A DNA stretch of 64,000 nucleotides from Burkholderia sp. 8Y (GTDB lineage: Bacteria > Pseudomonadota > Gammaproteobacteria > Burkholderiales > Burkholderiaceae): assembly GCF_902506145.1 (NCBI RefSeq), contig NZ_LR733520.1, positions 498,580 to 562,579 of the forward strand, read 5' to 3'. The position numbers were made by a program, and so were the translations under genes. Of this stretch, positions 18,299 to 26,766 are shown piece by piece; position 1 is the first letter of the stretch; every line of letters starts with the position of its first letter. Under the pieces are notes generated by a model. It was not told the origin of the DNA. It searched no databases and saw only the letters and a list, made by a program, of their open reading frames with translations.

Positions 18299-19017
18299 TG
18301 CACGGAGCCGGATACATCGACGGTCACGGTCGTCGTGCCGGCTTCCAGCGCCATCGGCGCGGCCATCTTGGCGTCGGCGCTCATTGCGCGCGACTGCATC
18401 ATCATCACCGGACGCGGTGCCACGCCGCTATGTCCGACGTTCACCTCACGAATCGAATAGCTGCTGTAGCCGAACGCCTGCGAGGCGGCTTGCGCCTGCT
18501 TACGGAACGAATCGATGGCCTGCGTCGAGAGCTTTTGCTCCGCGGCGCGCTGCGCTTCCGGCGACAGTGAGAACGTGACGTTGCCGACCTGCATCGACGC
18601 GCTCATCTTGCCCGCGAGCTTCGAGGCCGCCGCGAAGTCGTGCGATTCGAGCACGACTTCCGTGCGTCCGCGCCATGCGGAAATCTTGCCGTCGCGGTCG
18701 GTCGACGGATACACGGAAAAGGAGCCGCTTTTCGCGGTCACGCCATCGACGCCTTTGGCTTCGCGCAGAGCGGCTTCGGCGCGCTGATTGAGCGTCGCGG
18801 TGAGCGACGAAGGATCGGCGGCTTCCTGCTCGTGAAACAGCGTGATCGTGACGACATCCTGCGGCACTTGCGCGCTCGCCTGCGCCGAAAGCGAGAGCAC
18901 GCCCGCAGGCTGCGGATTGGCGATGATCGTCTGCGCGGCAGCGGTGGCGGAATAGGCGAGCGTCGCGCTCGACATCGCGAGGGCGAGGGCGGCGGCGGCG
19001 GTTTTCTTGTTCATCAT
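18286..19017 (-). CDS. SIMPL (DUF541) domain periplasmic protein
   Basis: 243 residues from ATG 19017, which has GGAG 7 bases upstream; the longer open frame is antisense to the next gene. The N-terminal signal peptide (MMNKKTAAAALALAMSSATL, cleavage near AAAQ) sends it to the periplasm. The domain starts ISAQASAQVPQDVVTITLF-like as LSLSAQASAQVPQDVV and ends SVQMGR. SIMPL/DUF541 proteins (E. coli YggE) lower oxidative stress by an unknown mechanism. It shares its strand with the EVE gene 65 bp upstream. Confidence 0.88.
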   Translation of the reverse strand: MMNKKTAAAALALAMSSATLAYSATAAAQTIIANPQPAGVLSLSAQASAQVPQDVVTITLFHEQEAADPSSLTATLNQRAEAALREAKGVDGVTAKSGSFSVYPSTDRDGKISAWRGRTEVVLESHDFAAASKLAGKMSASMQVGNVTFSLSPEAQRAAEQKLSTQAIDSFRKQAQAASQAFGYSSYSIREVNVGHSGVAPRPVMMMQSRAMSADAKMAAPMALEAGTTTVTVDVSGSVQMGR

Positions 19018-19081
19018 CGAAGGGCTCCAACGCAAGGCGTCGCGTGATTCGCGACCGCACTTAGGCGGGCGGTTCGAGCCC

Positions 19082-19552
19082 TTAGTTCCTGCTCTGGAGG
19101 AGGCGTTCGGTAATAAAGCGCCACTCGTCCTCGGTGACAGGCGTGATCGACAGCCGATTGCCACGCGCGAGCACCTGCATTCCCGTGAGTTCCGCATGTT
19201 CGCGCAGTTCGGCGAGGGCAATGAGCCGCGTCTTCTTGACGAAGCAGACATCGACAAGCATCCAGCGCGGTGTTTCCTGCGTGGATTTAGGATCGTGATA
19301 GACGCTCTTCGGATCGAACTGCGTGGGATCGGCATACGCCGTCGAGCACACCTTCGCGATGCCCGCGATGCCCGGCTCGGGGCAGCTCGAATGATAGAAG
19401 AGCACGCCGTCGCCGATCTGCATCTGGTCGCGCATGAAGTTGCGCGCCTGATAGTTGCGCACGCCGGTCCACGGCAGCGTATTCTTGGGCGCGTGCGCGA
19501 GATGATCGATGCTCGCTTCGTCCGGTTCGGACTTCATCAGCCAGTAGCGCAT
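19082..19552 (-). CDS. EVE domain protein (PUA-like fold)
   Basis: 156 residues from ATG 19552 (MRYWLMKSEPDEASIDHL, the family N-terminus). The 35 upstream codons are low-complexity and unsupported. The landmarks W-TGVRNYQARNFMRDQM, GVLFYHSSCPEPGIAG and W--VDV are all seen. EVE proteins bind modified bases in DNA or RNA; in proteobacteria this single-domain form (thymocyte nuclear protein 1-like) is usually near zapA and 6S RNA, as here. The physiological substrate is unknown. Confidence 0.92.
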   Translation of the reverse strand: MRYWLMKSEPDEASIDHLAHAPKNTLPWTGVRNYQARNFMRDQMQIGDGVLFYHSSCPEPGIAGIAKVCSTAYADPTQFDPKSVYHDPKSTQETPRWMLVDVCFVKKTRLIALAELREHAELTGMQVLARGNRLSITPVTEDEWRFITERLLQSRN

Positions 19553-19616
19553 GAGTTCGCGTGCGTGAGTGTGCGTGCAGGAGTGAGTGCCCGTGCCGGT
19601 TCGGGCGATGCAAATG

Positions 19617-19645
19617 AAAACGGCACCGGTAAAAACCGATGCCGT
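19617..19645 (-). terminator. Terminator downstream of 6S RNA
   Basis: CGGCACCGGT (19621-19630) pairs with ACCGATGCCG (19635-19644); on the minus strand the stem is followed by TTTTC. It lies about 20 bp after the mature 3' end of 6S RNA, so it could end the precursor. Confidence 0.7.
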
Positions 19646-19663
19646 CGATACTTCCAAAAATAA

Positions 19664-19842
19664 GGTCCCCGCCTCAGCCGCTAGGCCGGCATCCTGAACC
19701 TGGGTTCAAGATTGGTCGCGGTAAGCAACACTTCGGGTACATCAGACAGAGTGACGCGCGCGCCCGTGCTGCAACGTTCCGCAACCGTGCCAATGTAGCA
19801 TTGGTTCAAGGAATATATGACCTTGGCGTACCAGGCAGGGAG
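19664..19842 (-). ncRNA. ssrS: 6S RNA
   Basis: On the minus strand the 5' end TCTCCCTGCC pairs with the 3' end GGCGGGGA, forming the closing stem of a long, interrupted hairpin of about 178 nt. The 3' part contains CTTGAACCCAGGTTCAGGATG then CCGGC, very like the conserved 3' region of enterobacterial 6S RNA. The position directly downstream of zapA is the standard ssrS locus in proteobacteria. 6S RNA mimics an open promoter and sequesters sigma-70 RNA polymerase in stationary phase. The ends are estimated to within a few bases. Confidence 0.88.
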
Positions 19843-19847
19843 ACCTC

Positions 19848-19853
19848 ACTGTA
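19848..19853 (-). promoter_or_regulatory. -10 box of 6S RNA
   Basis: TACAGT on the minus strand, 5-7 bases before the predicted 6S 5' end near 19842. Confidence 0.5.
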
Positions 19854-19949
19854 CACCAATCGTTTGCCCAATGCAGCCCCTTGCCTGCGTTTCTCGCGGT
19901 ATCTTTTTTTGATTGACACCGCGACGCTGATTAGATCAGCGCATGACGG

Positions 19950-20264
19950 TCAGTGCGCTTCGTATTGCGCGATGACGGCGCCGAGCTGCTCGTTCATCGA
20001 GTGCATCGTGCGGCGGATCTCTTCGGCGGGAAATGCTTCACCGTGGCGCACGCTTTCCTGCAGCCTCAGCAATTCGGACGCCAGTGAAAGCGCGGCCATT
20101 ACCGCGATTCGGTCTGTGCCGCGCACGCTGCTTGCGTTGCGCACCTTGTTCATTTCGGCATCGACGCGGGCCACGGCTTCCCGCAGCGCGGCTTCGGTCT
20201 CCGGCGAGCACGCGAGGCGATACTGCTGGCCGAGAATGGATACTTCGATCTGCGTGGTCGTCAT
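19950..20264 (-). CDS. zapA: Cell division protein ZapA
   Basis: 104 residues, the usual ZapA length. The N-terminal globular part (TQIEVSILGQQYRLACSPET) is followed by a C-terminal helix (about 60-100) that forms the tetramer coiled coil. ZapA binds FtsZ and bundles filaments at midcell. The start overlaps the preceding coiled-coil gene by 4 bp, and 6S RNA follows downstream. Confidence 0.94.
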   Translation of the reverse strand: MTTTQIEVSILGQQYRLACSPETEAALREAVARVDAEMNKVRNASSVRGTDRIAVMAALSLASELLRLQESVRHGEAFPAEEIRRTMHSMNEQLGAVIAQYEAH

Positions 20265-20650
20265 GCCTTCTCTCCTTGATGATGCTCGCCGTGCATTTCC
20301 TCTGCGTGCGCATGTTCGTGCTGCGCTTCGCGCGATGCGCTGGCTTCGGCGTTGAGAAGATCGAGCTGATTATCGCTCTCGGCATGATGCGCTTTGGCGC
20401 GCGGCAGCTTTTCGAGGATCGCGTTAAGGCGCACTTGCGCATCGTCGATCTTCGCGGACAGCGAGTCGCGTTCGCCTTGCAGCGCATCGCGCTCGTTGCG
20501 CACTTGCACGAGCTCGGCCTGAATGCTCGCGTAATCGGCACGCAGTTGTTCGATTTGTGCTTCGAGCGCGACACGCGCCTGATTGTGGCGCTCGCTGATC
20601 TTGATCAGCCGGCCAATGTTTCCTGACAGTGATTCGAGTTCGTTGAGCAT
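20261..20650 (-). CDS. ZapB-like coiled-coil protein with His-rich tail
   Basis: 129 residues. About 5-85 is a continuous heptad-like coiled coil (LEAQIEQLRADYASIQAELV and following). About 86-105 is a linker, and the last 20 residues are rich in His and Glu (HEHAHAEEMHGEHHQ). It is translated just before zapA with a 4-bp ATGA overlap, so stoichiometric synthesis is likely. Small coiled-coil proteins encoded before zapA in betaproteobacteria are treated as ZapB/DUF904-like division factors; that function is inferred from position and shape. The His-rich tail is not part of canonical ZapB. Confidence 0.72.
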   Translation of the reverse strand: MLNELESLSGNIGRLIKISERHNQARVALEAQIEQLRADYASIQAELVQVRNERDALQGERDSLSAKIDDAQVRLNAILEKLPRAKAHHAESDNQLDLLNAEASASREAQHEHAHAEEMHGEHHQGEKA

Positions 20651-20894
20651 GTGCTGCGTCCTCTAAAGACCTGGCATTTTAGCGCGGTTCAACGGAGCTT
20701 CCGATAAATGTCTCGTTTCGAGACGTAACAACACGCGATCTTGCGCGCATCGCCGGGTATTCATGTGTGGAATGACGGCGCGGCGTGTCCGCATGCGCGG
20801 CAGGCGACGCAAAGTGGCCGTTCGAACCTCGCGAGCATCCGGCGCGCGCGTTCTTGACGGCCCCCATGCGCGCTCCTACACTTGCCGCACTTTT
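20651..20894. other. Intergenic stretch before the cobalamin riboswitch
   Basis: 244 bp between the ZapB-like gene (leftward) and the riboswitch. It must hold both promoters. I see no convincing gene; the open frames here have poor codon usage and are antisense to each other. Confidence 0.5.
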
Positions 20895-21160
20895 GGTGCT
20901 CGCGCCGCCTTTCTTGCGGCGCAGTCAAACGGGAAACAGGAAGCGTTGTCTCGCATGAGCGACACGCGCCAACCTGTGCTGCCCCCGCAACGGTAAGCGA
21001 CCGCAACGCAAGTTGCAAGTCGTCCCTCGCGCGTTTCTTCTCGTTGCTCCGTGGTCGTTTGCCATCAGAGACGCGACTGCAAGAAACGTGTCGGCGCCAC
21101 TGCGCTTCAAGCGCGGGAAGGCGGGACGATGCGTCGTCAGCCCGGATACCGGCCAATCGT
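20895..21160 (+). promoter_or_regulatory. Cobalamin riboswitch upstream of btuB
   Basis: Core elements in order: AACGGGAAACAGG (about 20928-20940), CTGTGCTGCCCCCGCAACGG (about 20974-20993), GCCACTGCG, GGGAAGGCGGG (about 21116-21125), and the B12 box AGCCCGGATACCGGC (21139-21153). Together these define the AdoCbl-type sensor. Between the second and third elements there is a variable arm of roughly 100 bases, longer than usual. Cobalamin binding is expected to lower expression of btuB and the coupled uptake genes when B12 is plentiful. The ends are approximate. Confidence 0.93.
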
Positions 21161-21256
21161 CCAGCGCGCCGATGCTTCACCAGGCGGCGCGTGCGTCGCG
21201 CACAGACCTCGCGGGGAGCGGGGCACGCGCCAGTCTCCAACGGGAACGCTTCACAC

Positions 21257-23128
21257 ATGGTCTTGCCTTCGTCCGGCCTCGTTCGTCGCGCGGCGCGCGT
21301 CGTCCTGTTCGCCGCCGCCAGCGCGCCGCTTGCTCAGGCCGCGCACGCCGATTCCGATTCGACGCCGCAAACCCTCGCGCCCGTCGTCGTGACCGCGACG
21401 CGCAGCGCGCAACCGCTCGCCAATTCGATCCCGCAGGCGACGCTTTTCGACGCGCAGGACATCGCCGACAGCAACGCGGACGACGTGCTCGGACTCATCG
21501 CGCTCGCGCCCGGCGTGCAGATCACGCGCAACGGCGGGCCGGGCTCGACCTCGGGCGTCTTTCTGCGCGGCGCGTCGTCGGCGCAATCGCTGGTGCTGAT
21601 CGACGGCGTGCGCGTCGAATCGGTCTCGCTCGGCGCGGCGCAGTTGTCGCAACTCATGCTCGATGAAATCGGACGCGTGGAAGTGGTCAACGGCAACGTG
21701 TCGGCGCTGTATGGATCGAATGCAATCGGCGGCGTCGTGCAGGTCTTCACGAAGGAGGGCGAGCCGCATCCGCCGCGCTTTCACTTCGAAGCCGAGTACG
21801 GCAGCTATCACACGCAGCGGCAATCGGCGGGCGTGGACGGCGCCCTCGACGCCGATGGCCGCACCACGTTCAGCCTGAACGTGTCGCGCGAAAAGACCGA
21901 CGGCTTCTCGTCGATCAATCCCGCGCTCGCGCCCGCCGCGAATCCGAACGCGAACGGCTATCTGAACGAAAGCGTGGCCGCGACGCTGCGGCATAAGTTC
22001 AGCGACAAGTGGGACGCGGGCGTGCGCTTTCTGCAATCGAACGGCATCAACAGTTTCGACGATCCCTACGGCGTGCCGACGGATATCAACGAATCGCATG
22101 ATCGCGTGCGTTCCGCGTCGGTGTTCGCGAACGGCAAGCTGACCGAGAACTGGACGACGCATTTCACCGTCGTGCAAGGGCAGGACCGCGCGAACATCGA
22201 GCAGAACGGCGTCTACACGAGCCGCTTCGACTCGGAGAATCATCAGTATCTGTGGCAGAACGACTTCCGGCTCACGGACGCGCACAAGCTCGTCTTCGGC
22301 TACGAGCATCTCGACCAGTCGCTCGACTCCGACCAGTTCAGCGCGCCGGACCGGCATGTGAACTCGGTGTTCGCAGGCTATGTCGGCCGCTTCGGTCCGA
22401 GCGAAGTGCAGGCCAACGTGCGCCACGACCAGTATTCCGACTTCGGCGGCGCGAACAGCTACTATCTGGGCTACGCGTACAACTTCGACGCGCACTGGCG
22501 CGCGAGCGCGAGCTACGCGGCGGCGTTTCGCGCGCCGAGCTTCGACGATCTCTACTACCCGTTCAGCGGCAATCCGTCGATCCAGCCGGAGCGCAGCCAT
22601 TCGGCCGAGGCCGCGTTGCAGTACACGTCGAGCGATATTGGCGTGGTGCGCGTGACGGCGTTCGAGACGCGCTATTCGAATCTGATCGATTACGTGGGCG
22701 ACAGCAGCGGCTTCTACGTCGCGCAGAACGTGGGGCGCGCGAAGGTGCAGGGCGTCGAGGGATCGTGGGCGGGTCGCGTGGGCGCAACCGACGTGCGCGC
22801 GAGCGTGACGTTCCAGAATCCCGTCGACGAGACGAATCACGAGGACCTCACGCGGCGCGCACGGCGCTTCGCGTCGCTGTCGGCGCATCGGTCGGTCGGG
22901 CGCTGGCGCGTGGGCGGCGAGTGGATCGTGAGCGGCGCGCGCAGCGACTACGACTCGACGCTCGCGGGCTACGGCGTCGTCAATCTTTCCGCGCAGTACG
23001 ACATCACGAAGTCGTGGTACGTGAATGCGCGCATCGACAACCTGTTCGACCGGAACTATGAACTGGCTTACTCGTACAACACGCCGCGTCGAGGCGCGTA
23101 CGTCACGCTCGGCTGGCATCCGTCGTGA
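21257..23128 (+). CDS. btuB: TonB-dependent outer-membrane vitamin B12 receptor
   Basis: 623 residues from ATG 21257, about 100 bp after the B12 box; the open frame further upstream runs through the riboswitch and is not coding. A signal peptide spans 1-31 (cleavage AHA-D). The TonB box APVVVTAT lies at about 41-48, then the plug domain (GVFLRGASSAQSLVLIDGVR) and a 22-strand barrel ending YVTLGWHPS. It imports cobalamin or cobinamides across the outer membrane. The riboswitch in front and the FecCD permease coupled behind settle B12 over iron-siderophore specificity. Confidence 0.94.
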   Translation: MVLPSSGLVRRAARVVLFAAASAPLAQAAHADSDSTPQTLAPVVVTATRSAQPLANSIPQATLFDAQDIADSNADDVLGLIALAPGVQITRNGGPGSTSGVFLRGASSAQSLVLIDGVRVESVSLGAAQLSQLMLDEIGRVEVVNGNVSALYGSNAIGGVVQVFTKEGEPHPPRFHFEAEYGSYHTQRQSAGVDGALDADGRTTFSLNVSREKTDGFSSINPALAPAANPNANGYLNESVAATLRHKFSDKWDAGVRFLQSNGINSFDDPYGVPTDINESHDRVRSASVFANGKLTENWTTHFTVVQGQDRANIEQNGVYTSRFDSENHQYLWQNDFRLTDAHKLVFGYEHLDQSLDSDQFSAPDRHVNSVFAGYVGRFGPSEVQANVRHDQYSDFGGANSYYLGYAYNFDAHWRASASYAAAFRAPSFDDLYYPFSGNPSIQPERSHSAEAALQYTSSDIGVVRVTAFETRYSNLIDYVGDSSGFYVAQNVGRAKVQGVEGSWAGRVGATDVRASVTFQNPVDETNHEDLTRRARRFASLSAHRSVGRWRVGGEWIVSGARSDYDSTLAGYGVVNLSAQYDITKSWYVNARIDNLFDRNYELAYSYNTPRRGAYVTLGWHPS

Positions 23129-24162
23129 GCCGTGCCGCTGACGGGCGCCGTCCGATCAAGGCGATGAACGCAAGCCGCGCCGCCTTGATCTGGCTTGCTC
23201 TGGGCGCGGCGGCCGCCGCCGTGCTGGCCGCTTCGCTCGCGCTCGGAAGCGTTGCTTTGCCGCCGTCGCGCGCCATCGCCGCGCTTTTGCACGCGCACGC
23301 CGCCACGCCCGATATCGCCGATGAAATCGTGCTGAACCTGCGACTGCCGCGCGCGCTCGCGGGCTTCGCGTCGGGCGCGCTGCTGGCGCTTGCCGGTGCG
23401 CTGCTGCAAGTGCTGCTGCGCAATCCGCTCGCCGAACCGTACGTGCTCGGCGTATCGGGCGGCGCGGCTGCGTTCGCGCTCACCGCGATGCTCGCGTCGA
23501 TGCCGTGGTGGGGCGTCGATCTCGCCGCGTGCGCGGGCGCGCTCGCATCCATCGTTCTCGTGCTCGGGCTTGCGCGCACGCATGTGTGGCACGGCGAGCA
23601 GGATGCATCGCCAAGGCTTCTGCTCACGGGCGTCGTGATCGCGGCGGGCTGGGGCGCGCTCATCACGCTGATACTCAGCATCGCGCCGGAGAACCGGCTG
23701 CGCGGCATGATCTTCTGGCTCACCGGCGACCTCAACGGCGCATCGACGCCCTGGCCCGCGATGATCGCGCTCGGCGTGGCGCTCGCCGTCATCGTGCCGT
23801 GCGCGCCGCAACTGAACGTGCTCCTGCGCGGCGAGGCCACGGCGCGCTCGCTCGGGGTGCCGGTCGAACGCCTGCGGCTCTGCGTGTATCTGGTGGCATC
23901 GCTCGCGGCGGCGGCTGCGGTGACGACGGCGGGAACCATCGGCTTCGTCGGGCTCGTGGTGCCGCATCTTCTGCGCCTCGCGTTCGGCAACGATCAGCGC
24001 ATGCTCGTGCCCGCCGCCGCGCTCGCGGGCGGCCTCGCCGTGATGAGCGCGGACCTCGCCGCGCGCACGGTCATCGCGCCGGCGCAGTTGCCGGTGGGCG
24101 TCGTGACCGCGCTGACCGGCGTGCCGATGTTCCTGTGGATGCTACTGCGAAGGCCGCGATGA
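23125..24162 (+). CDS. btuC: Cobalamin ABC transporter permease (FecCD/BtuC family)
   Basis: 345 residues from GTG 23125, overlapping the btuB stop by 4 bp (GTGA). ATG 23164 is an alternative start that omits a polar 13-residue tail. About ten transmembrane helices are visible, with family motifs GALLQVLLRNPLAEPYVLG and TAGTIGFVGLVVPHLLRL. It forms the inner-membrane channel with BtuD and receives B12 from BtuF, which is encoded 3.6 kb downstream on the other strand. Confidence 0.93.
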   Translation: MSRAADGRRPIKAMNASRAALIWLALGAAAAAVLAASLALGSVALPPSRAIAALLHAHAATPDIADEIVLNLRLPRALAGFASGALLALAGALLQVLLRNPLAEPYVLGVSGGAAAFALTAMLASMPWWGVDLAACAGALASIVLVLGLARTHVWHGEQDASPRLLLTGVVIAAGWGALITLILSIAPENRLRGMIFWLTGDLNGASTPWPAMIALGVALAVIVPCAPQLNVLLRGEATARSLGVPVERLRLCVYLVASLAAAAAVTTAGTIGFVGLVVPHLLRLAFGNDQRMLVPAAALAGGLAVMSADLAARTVIAPAQLPVGVVTALTGVPMFLWMLLRRPR

Positions 24163-24938
24163 AGCCGCTCACTCTGCACAACCTCGTCTTGCGCGCGGGC
24201 GCCCGGACGCTCGTCGATGGTCTCGACGCGACCATCGCGGCGGGCGAAATGTGGTGTATCGCCGGGCCGAACGGCGCGGGCAAGACCACGCTCATCGGCG
24301 TGCTGGCGGGACTCGCGAAACCGGCGTCGGGCGCGATCACGCTCGGTGGCCGCGCGCTCGCATCGTGGCGCGCGGCGGACCTCGCCCGCGAACGCGCGCT
24401 GATGCCGCAAAGCACGCACGACGCCTTCAGCGCGACCGTGCTCGACACCGTGCTGCTCAACCGCTTTCCGTATCTGACCGGCTGGGGCTGGGAAAGCGAC
24501 GACGACCGCGCCGCCGCGCACGCCGCGCTGGCCGCGCTCGGTCTCGCTGCGCTGGCTTCGCGCGACGTGCTCACGTTGTCGGGCGGCGAACGGCAACGCG
24601 TGGCGCTGGCCGCCGCGCTGTGCCAGCAAGCGCCGCTGTTGCTGCTCGACGAACCGCTCGCGCATCTGGACCTGCATCATCAGATCGACTGTCTGCATGC
24701 ACTAGCCGCCGCCGCGCGCGACGAAGGCCGCGCCGTCGTCTTTTCTTGCCACGACCTGAATCTCGCGCGCCGCTTCGCGACGCACGCGCTGCTGCTCGAC
24801 GGCAAGGGCGGCGCGCATGTGGGCCGCGTCGCCGACGTGCTCACGCCTGCGCGTGCAAGCGCGGCGTTCGGCTATCCGCTGGTATTGATCCGCGATGGCG
24901 AGCATGAGGCGCTCGTGCCTTCGCTTCACTTTTTCTGA
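24159..24938 (+). CDS. btuD: Cobalamin ABC transporter ATP-binding protein
   Basis: 259 residues from ATG 24159, overlapping the btuC stop (ATGA). Walker A GPNGAGKTT is at about 36-44, the signature is LSGGERQRV, Walker B is LLLLDEPLAHLD, and the switch His is in FSCHDLN. It belongs to the FecE/BtuD group that powers FecCD permeases. The ORF that extends far upstream in the same frame is antisense noise within btuC. Confidence 0.93.
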   Translation: MKPLTLHNLVLRAGARTLVDGLDATIAAGEMWCIAGPNGAGKTTLIGVLAGLAKPASGAITLGGRALASWRAADLARERALMPQSTHDAFSATVLDTVLLNRFPYLTGWGWESDDDRAAAHAALAALGLAALASRDVLTLSGGERQRVALAAALCQQAPLLLLDEPLAHLDLHHQIDCLHALAAAARDEGRAVVFSCHDLNLARRFATHALLLDGKGGAHVGRVADVLTPARASAAFGYPLVLIRDGEHEALVPSLHFF

Positions 24939-24950
24939 CGAGGAACGCCG

Positions 24951-26003
24951 ATGTCCACCGCCCACGACTTGCCGCTGCCGCGCGCGCTCGATCGCAGCAT
25001 CGAACCGGCAATGCGCCGCATCATCGACATGAAGACGAAGCCGCCCGGCAGCCTCGGCCGGCTCGAAACGCTCGCGCTGCAAATAGGGCTGATCCAGCAG
25101 ACGACGAAGCCGCGCATCGAACGTCCCGCGATGATCGTGTTCGCGGGCGATCACGGCGTCGCGGCTGAAGGCGTGAGCCCGTATCCGCAGGAAGTGACCG
25201 CGCAGATGGTCGCGAACTTTCTGGCGGGCGGCGCGGCGATCAACGCGTTGTCGCGCTCGGTCGGCATGGCGCTCGAAGTGGTGGATGCGGGCGTGGCCAC
25301 GCCCATTCCGATCGACCACGGTTACGAGCGGCTGTCGCTCGGCCTCGGCACGCGCAACTTCGCGCACGAAGCGGCGATGTCGCGCGAGACGGCGCTCGAA
25401 GGCATCGCGCGGGGCGCTGCGTGCGTGCGCCATCACGCGTCGCTCGGAACGAACGTGATCGGCTTCGGCGAAATGGGCATCGCGAACACGTCGGCGGCGG
25501 CGTGTCTGATGAGCCGCCTGTGCGCGCTGCCGATCGACGAATGCGTCGGACGCGGCACGGGCCTCGACGATCGCGGCCTCGCGCACAAACGCGATGTGCT
25601 CGGGCGCGCGCTGGCATCGCATGCGGCGAGCGGCGACGCCATCGACACGCTCGCCACCTTTGGCGGCTTCGAGATCGCGATGATGACGGGCGCGTATCTC
25701 GCGGCGGCAGAAGCGCGCATGACAATTCTCGTGGATGGCTTTATCGCGACGTCGGCGCTGCTCGTCGCGTCGCGGATCGCACCGGACGTGCGCGAGTACT
25801 GCGTGTTCGCGCATGCGTCGAACGAAGCGGGGCATCAGCGCATGCTCGCGCATTTCAACGCCGCGCCGCTCCTGCAACTCGACATGCGGTTGGGCGAAGG
25901 CACCGGCGCGGCGCTCGCGCTGCCGATCGTGCGCGCGGCGGTCGCGTTCGTCGACGAAATGGCGAGCTTCGATTCGGCCGGCGTCTCGAACAAGCACGTC
26001 TGA
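24951..26003 (+). CDS. cobT: Nicotinate-nucleotide:dimethylbenzimidazole phosphoribosyltransferase
   Basis: 350 residues. Family features are KPPGSLGRLE near the N-terminus, FAGDHGVAAEGVSPYPQEVT, GIANTSAAA, and the C-terminal LGEGTGAALALP holding the catalytic glutamate. It activates dimethylbenzimidazole to alpha-ribazole phosphate for the lower ligand of B12. It follows btuD after 12 bp and precedes cobS by 1 bp, so it is in the same transcription unit. Confidence 0.95.
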   Translation: MSTAHDLPLPRALDRSIEPAMRRIIDMKTKPPGSLGRLETLALQIGLIQQTTKPRIERPAMIVFAGDHGVAAEGVSPYPQEVTAQMVANFLAGGAAINALSRSVGMALEVVDAGVATPIPIDHGYERLSLGLGTRNFAHEAAMSRETALEGIARGAACVRHHASLGTNVIGFGEMGIANTSAAACLMSRLCALPIDECVGRGTGLDDRGLAHKRDVLGRALASHAASGDAIDTLATFGGFEIAMMTGAYLAAAEARMTILVDGFIATSALLVASRIAPDVREYCVFAHASNEAGHQRMLAHFNAAPLLQLDMRLGEGTGAALALPIVRAAVAFVDEMASFDSAGVSNKHV

Positions 26004-26004
26004 C

Positions 26005-26766
26005 ATGAACCGTCCGCTCGACGAACTGCGCTATTTTTTCACTGCGCTCGGCTATTTCACGCGCGTGCCGGTGCCGCGCTGGGTCGGCTTCGAGCGCGAC
26101 TATCTGAACGCGGCGGCGCGCTATTTTCCGCTCGTCGGCGCGATGGTCGGCGGCGTCGCGGCGCTCGTTTATCTCGTGGCGTTGCGTATGTTTCCGGCAG
26201 GCATCGCGGTGCTGCTTTCGATGGCCGCGACGCTCATCCTCACCGGCGCATTCCACGAAGACGGCCTTGCCGATTGCGCCGATGCGTTCGGCGGCGGCTA
26301 CTCGCGCGACGACGTGCTGCGCATCATGCACGATTTGCGCATCGGCGCATTCGGGGCCATTGCGCTCGTCATCGCGCTCGCGCTCAAGTGGCAGAGCCTC
26401 GCCGCGTTGCCGCCGATACGCGCAGGATTTCTGATGATCGCCGCGCACGCCGCAAGCCGCACGTTTGCGATTAGCTATCTCCTCACGCTCGACTACGTGC
26501 GCGCCGAAGGCAAGGCCAAGCCGGTTGCGCAGCGCATGAGCGTGACGTCCTTCTTGATCGCGATGCTCTTCGGCTTGCCGTGGCTCTTTTGCATCGGCTG
26601 GCAATTCGCCTGCGTTGCGATTGCCGTCCTCGCGATGCTGCGCGTGATCGTGGGGCGCTACTTCGTGCGGCGCATCGGCGGTTATACGGGCGATTGCCTC
26701 GGCTGCGCGCAGCAAGTCTTCGAAATCGCGATCTATCTCGCCGGGCTCGCATGGACCTCGTACTGA
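26005..26766 (+). CDS. cobS: Adenosylcobinamide-GDP ribazoletransferase
   Basis: 253 residues. ATG 26005 overlaps nothing but lies 1 bp after the cobT stop; the longer open frame upstream is antisense-free noise inside cobT. Several transmembrane helices are present. The family motif GAFHEDGLADCADAFGGG binds the metal, and GDCLGCAQQ is near the C-terminus. It joins adenosylcobinamide-GDP to alpha-ribazole (phosphate), the final assembly step of cobalamin, at the inner membrane. Confidence 0.95.
   Translation: MNRPLDELRYFFTALGYFTRVPVPRWVGFERDYLNAAARYFPLVGAMVGGVAALVYLVALRMFPAGIAVLLSMAATLILTGAFHEDGLADCADAFGGGYSRDDVLRIMHDLRIGAFGAIALVIALALKWQSLAALPPIRAGFLMIAAHAASRTFAISYLLTLDYVRAEGKAKPVAQRMSVTSFLIAMLFGLPWLFCIGWQFACVAIAVLAMLRVIVGRYFVRRIGGYTGDCLGCAQQVFEIAIYLAGLAWTSY

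Noticed and set aside
19553-19657. Longer N-terminus for the EVE protein
   Set aside because: The added 35 residues are low-complexity Thr/His/Arg and overlap the 6S RNA terminator; the family N-terminus starts at 19552.
20882-21256. Upstream extension of btuB in the same frame
   Set aside because: It lies within the cobalamin riboswitch, has no signal peptide, and the true signal peptide begins at 21257.
23505-24158. Upstream extension of the BtuD frame
   Set aside because: It overlaps btuC in another frame with Arg-rich sequence; the ATPase N-terminus begins at the ATGA overlap at 24159.
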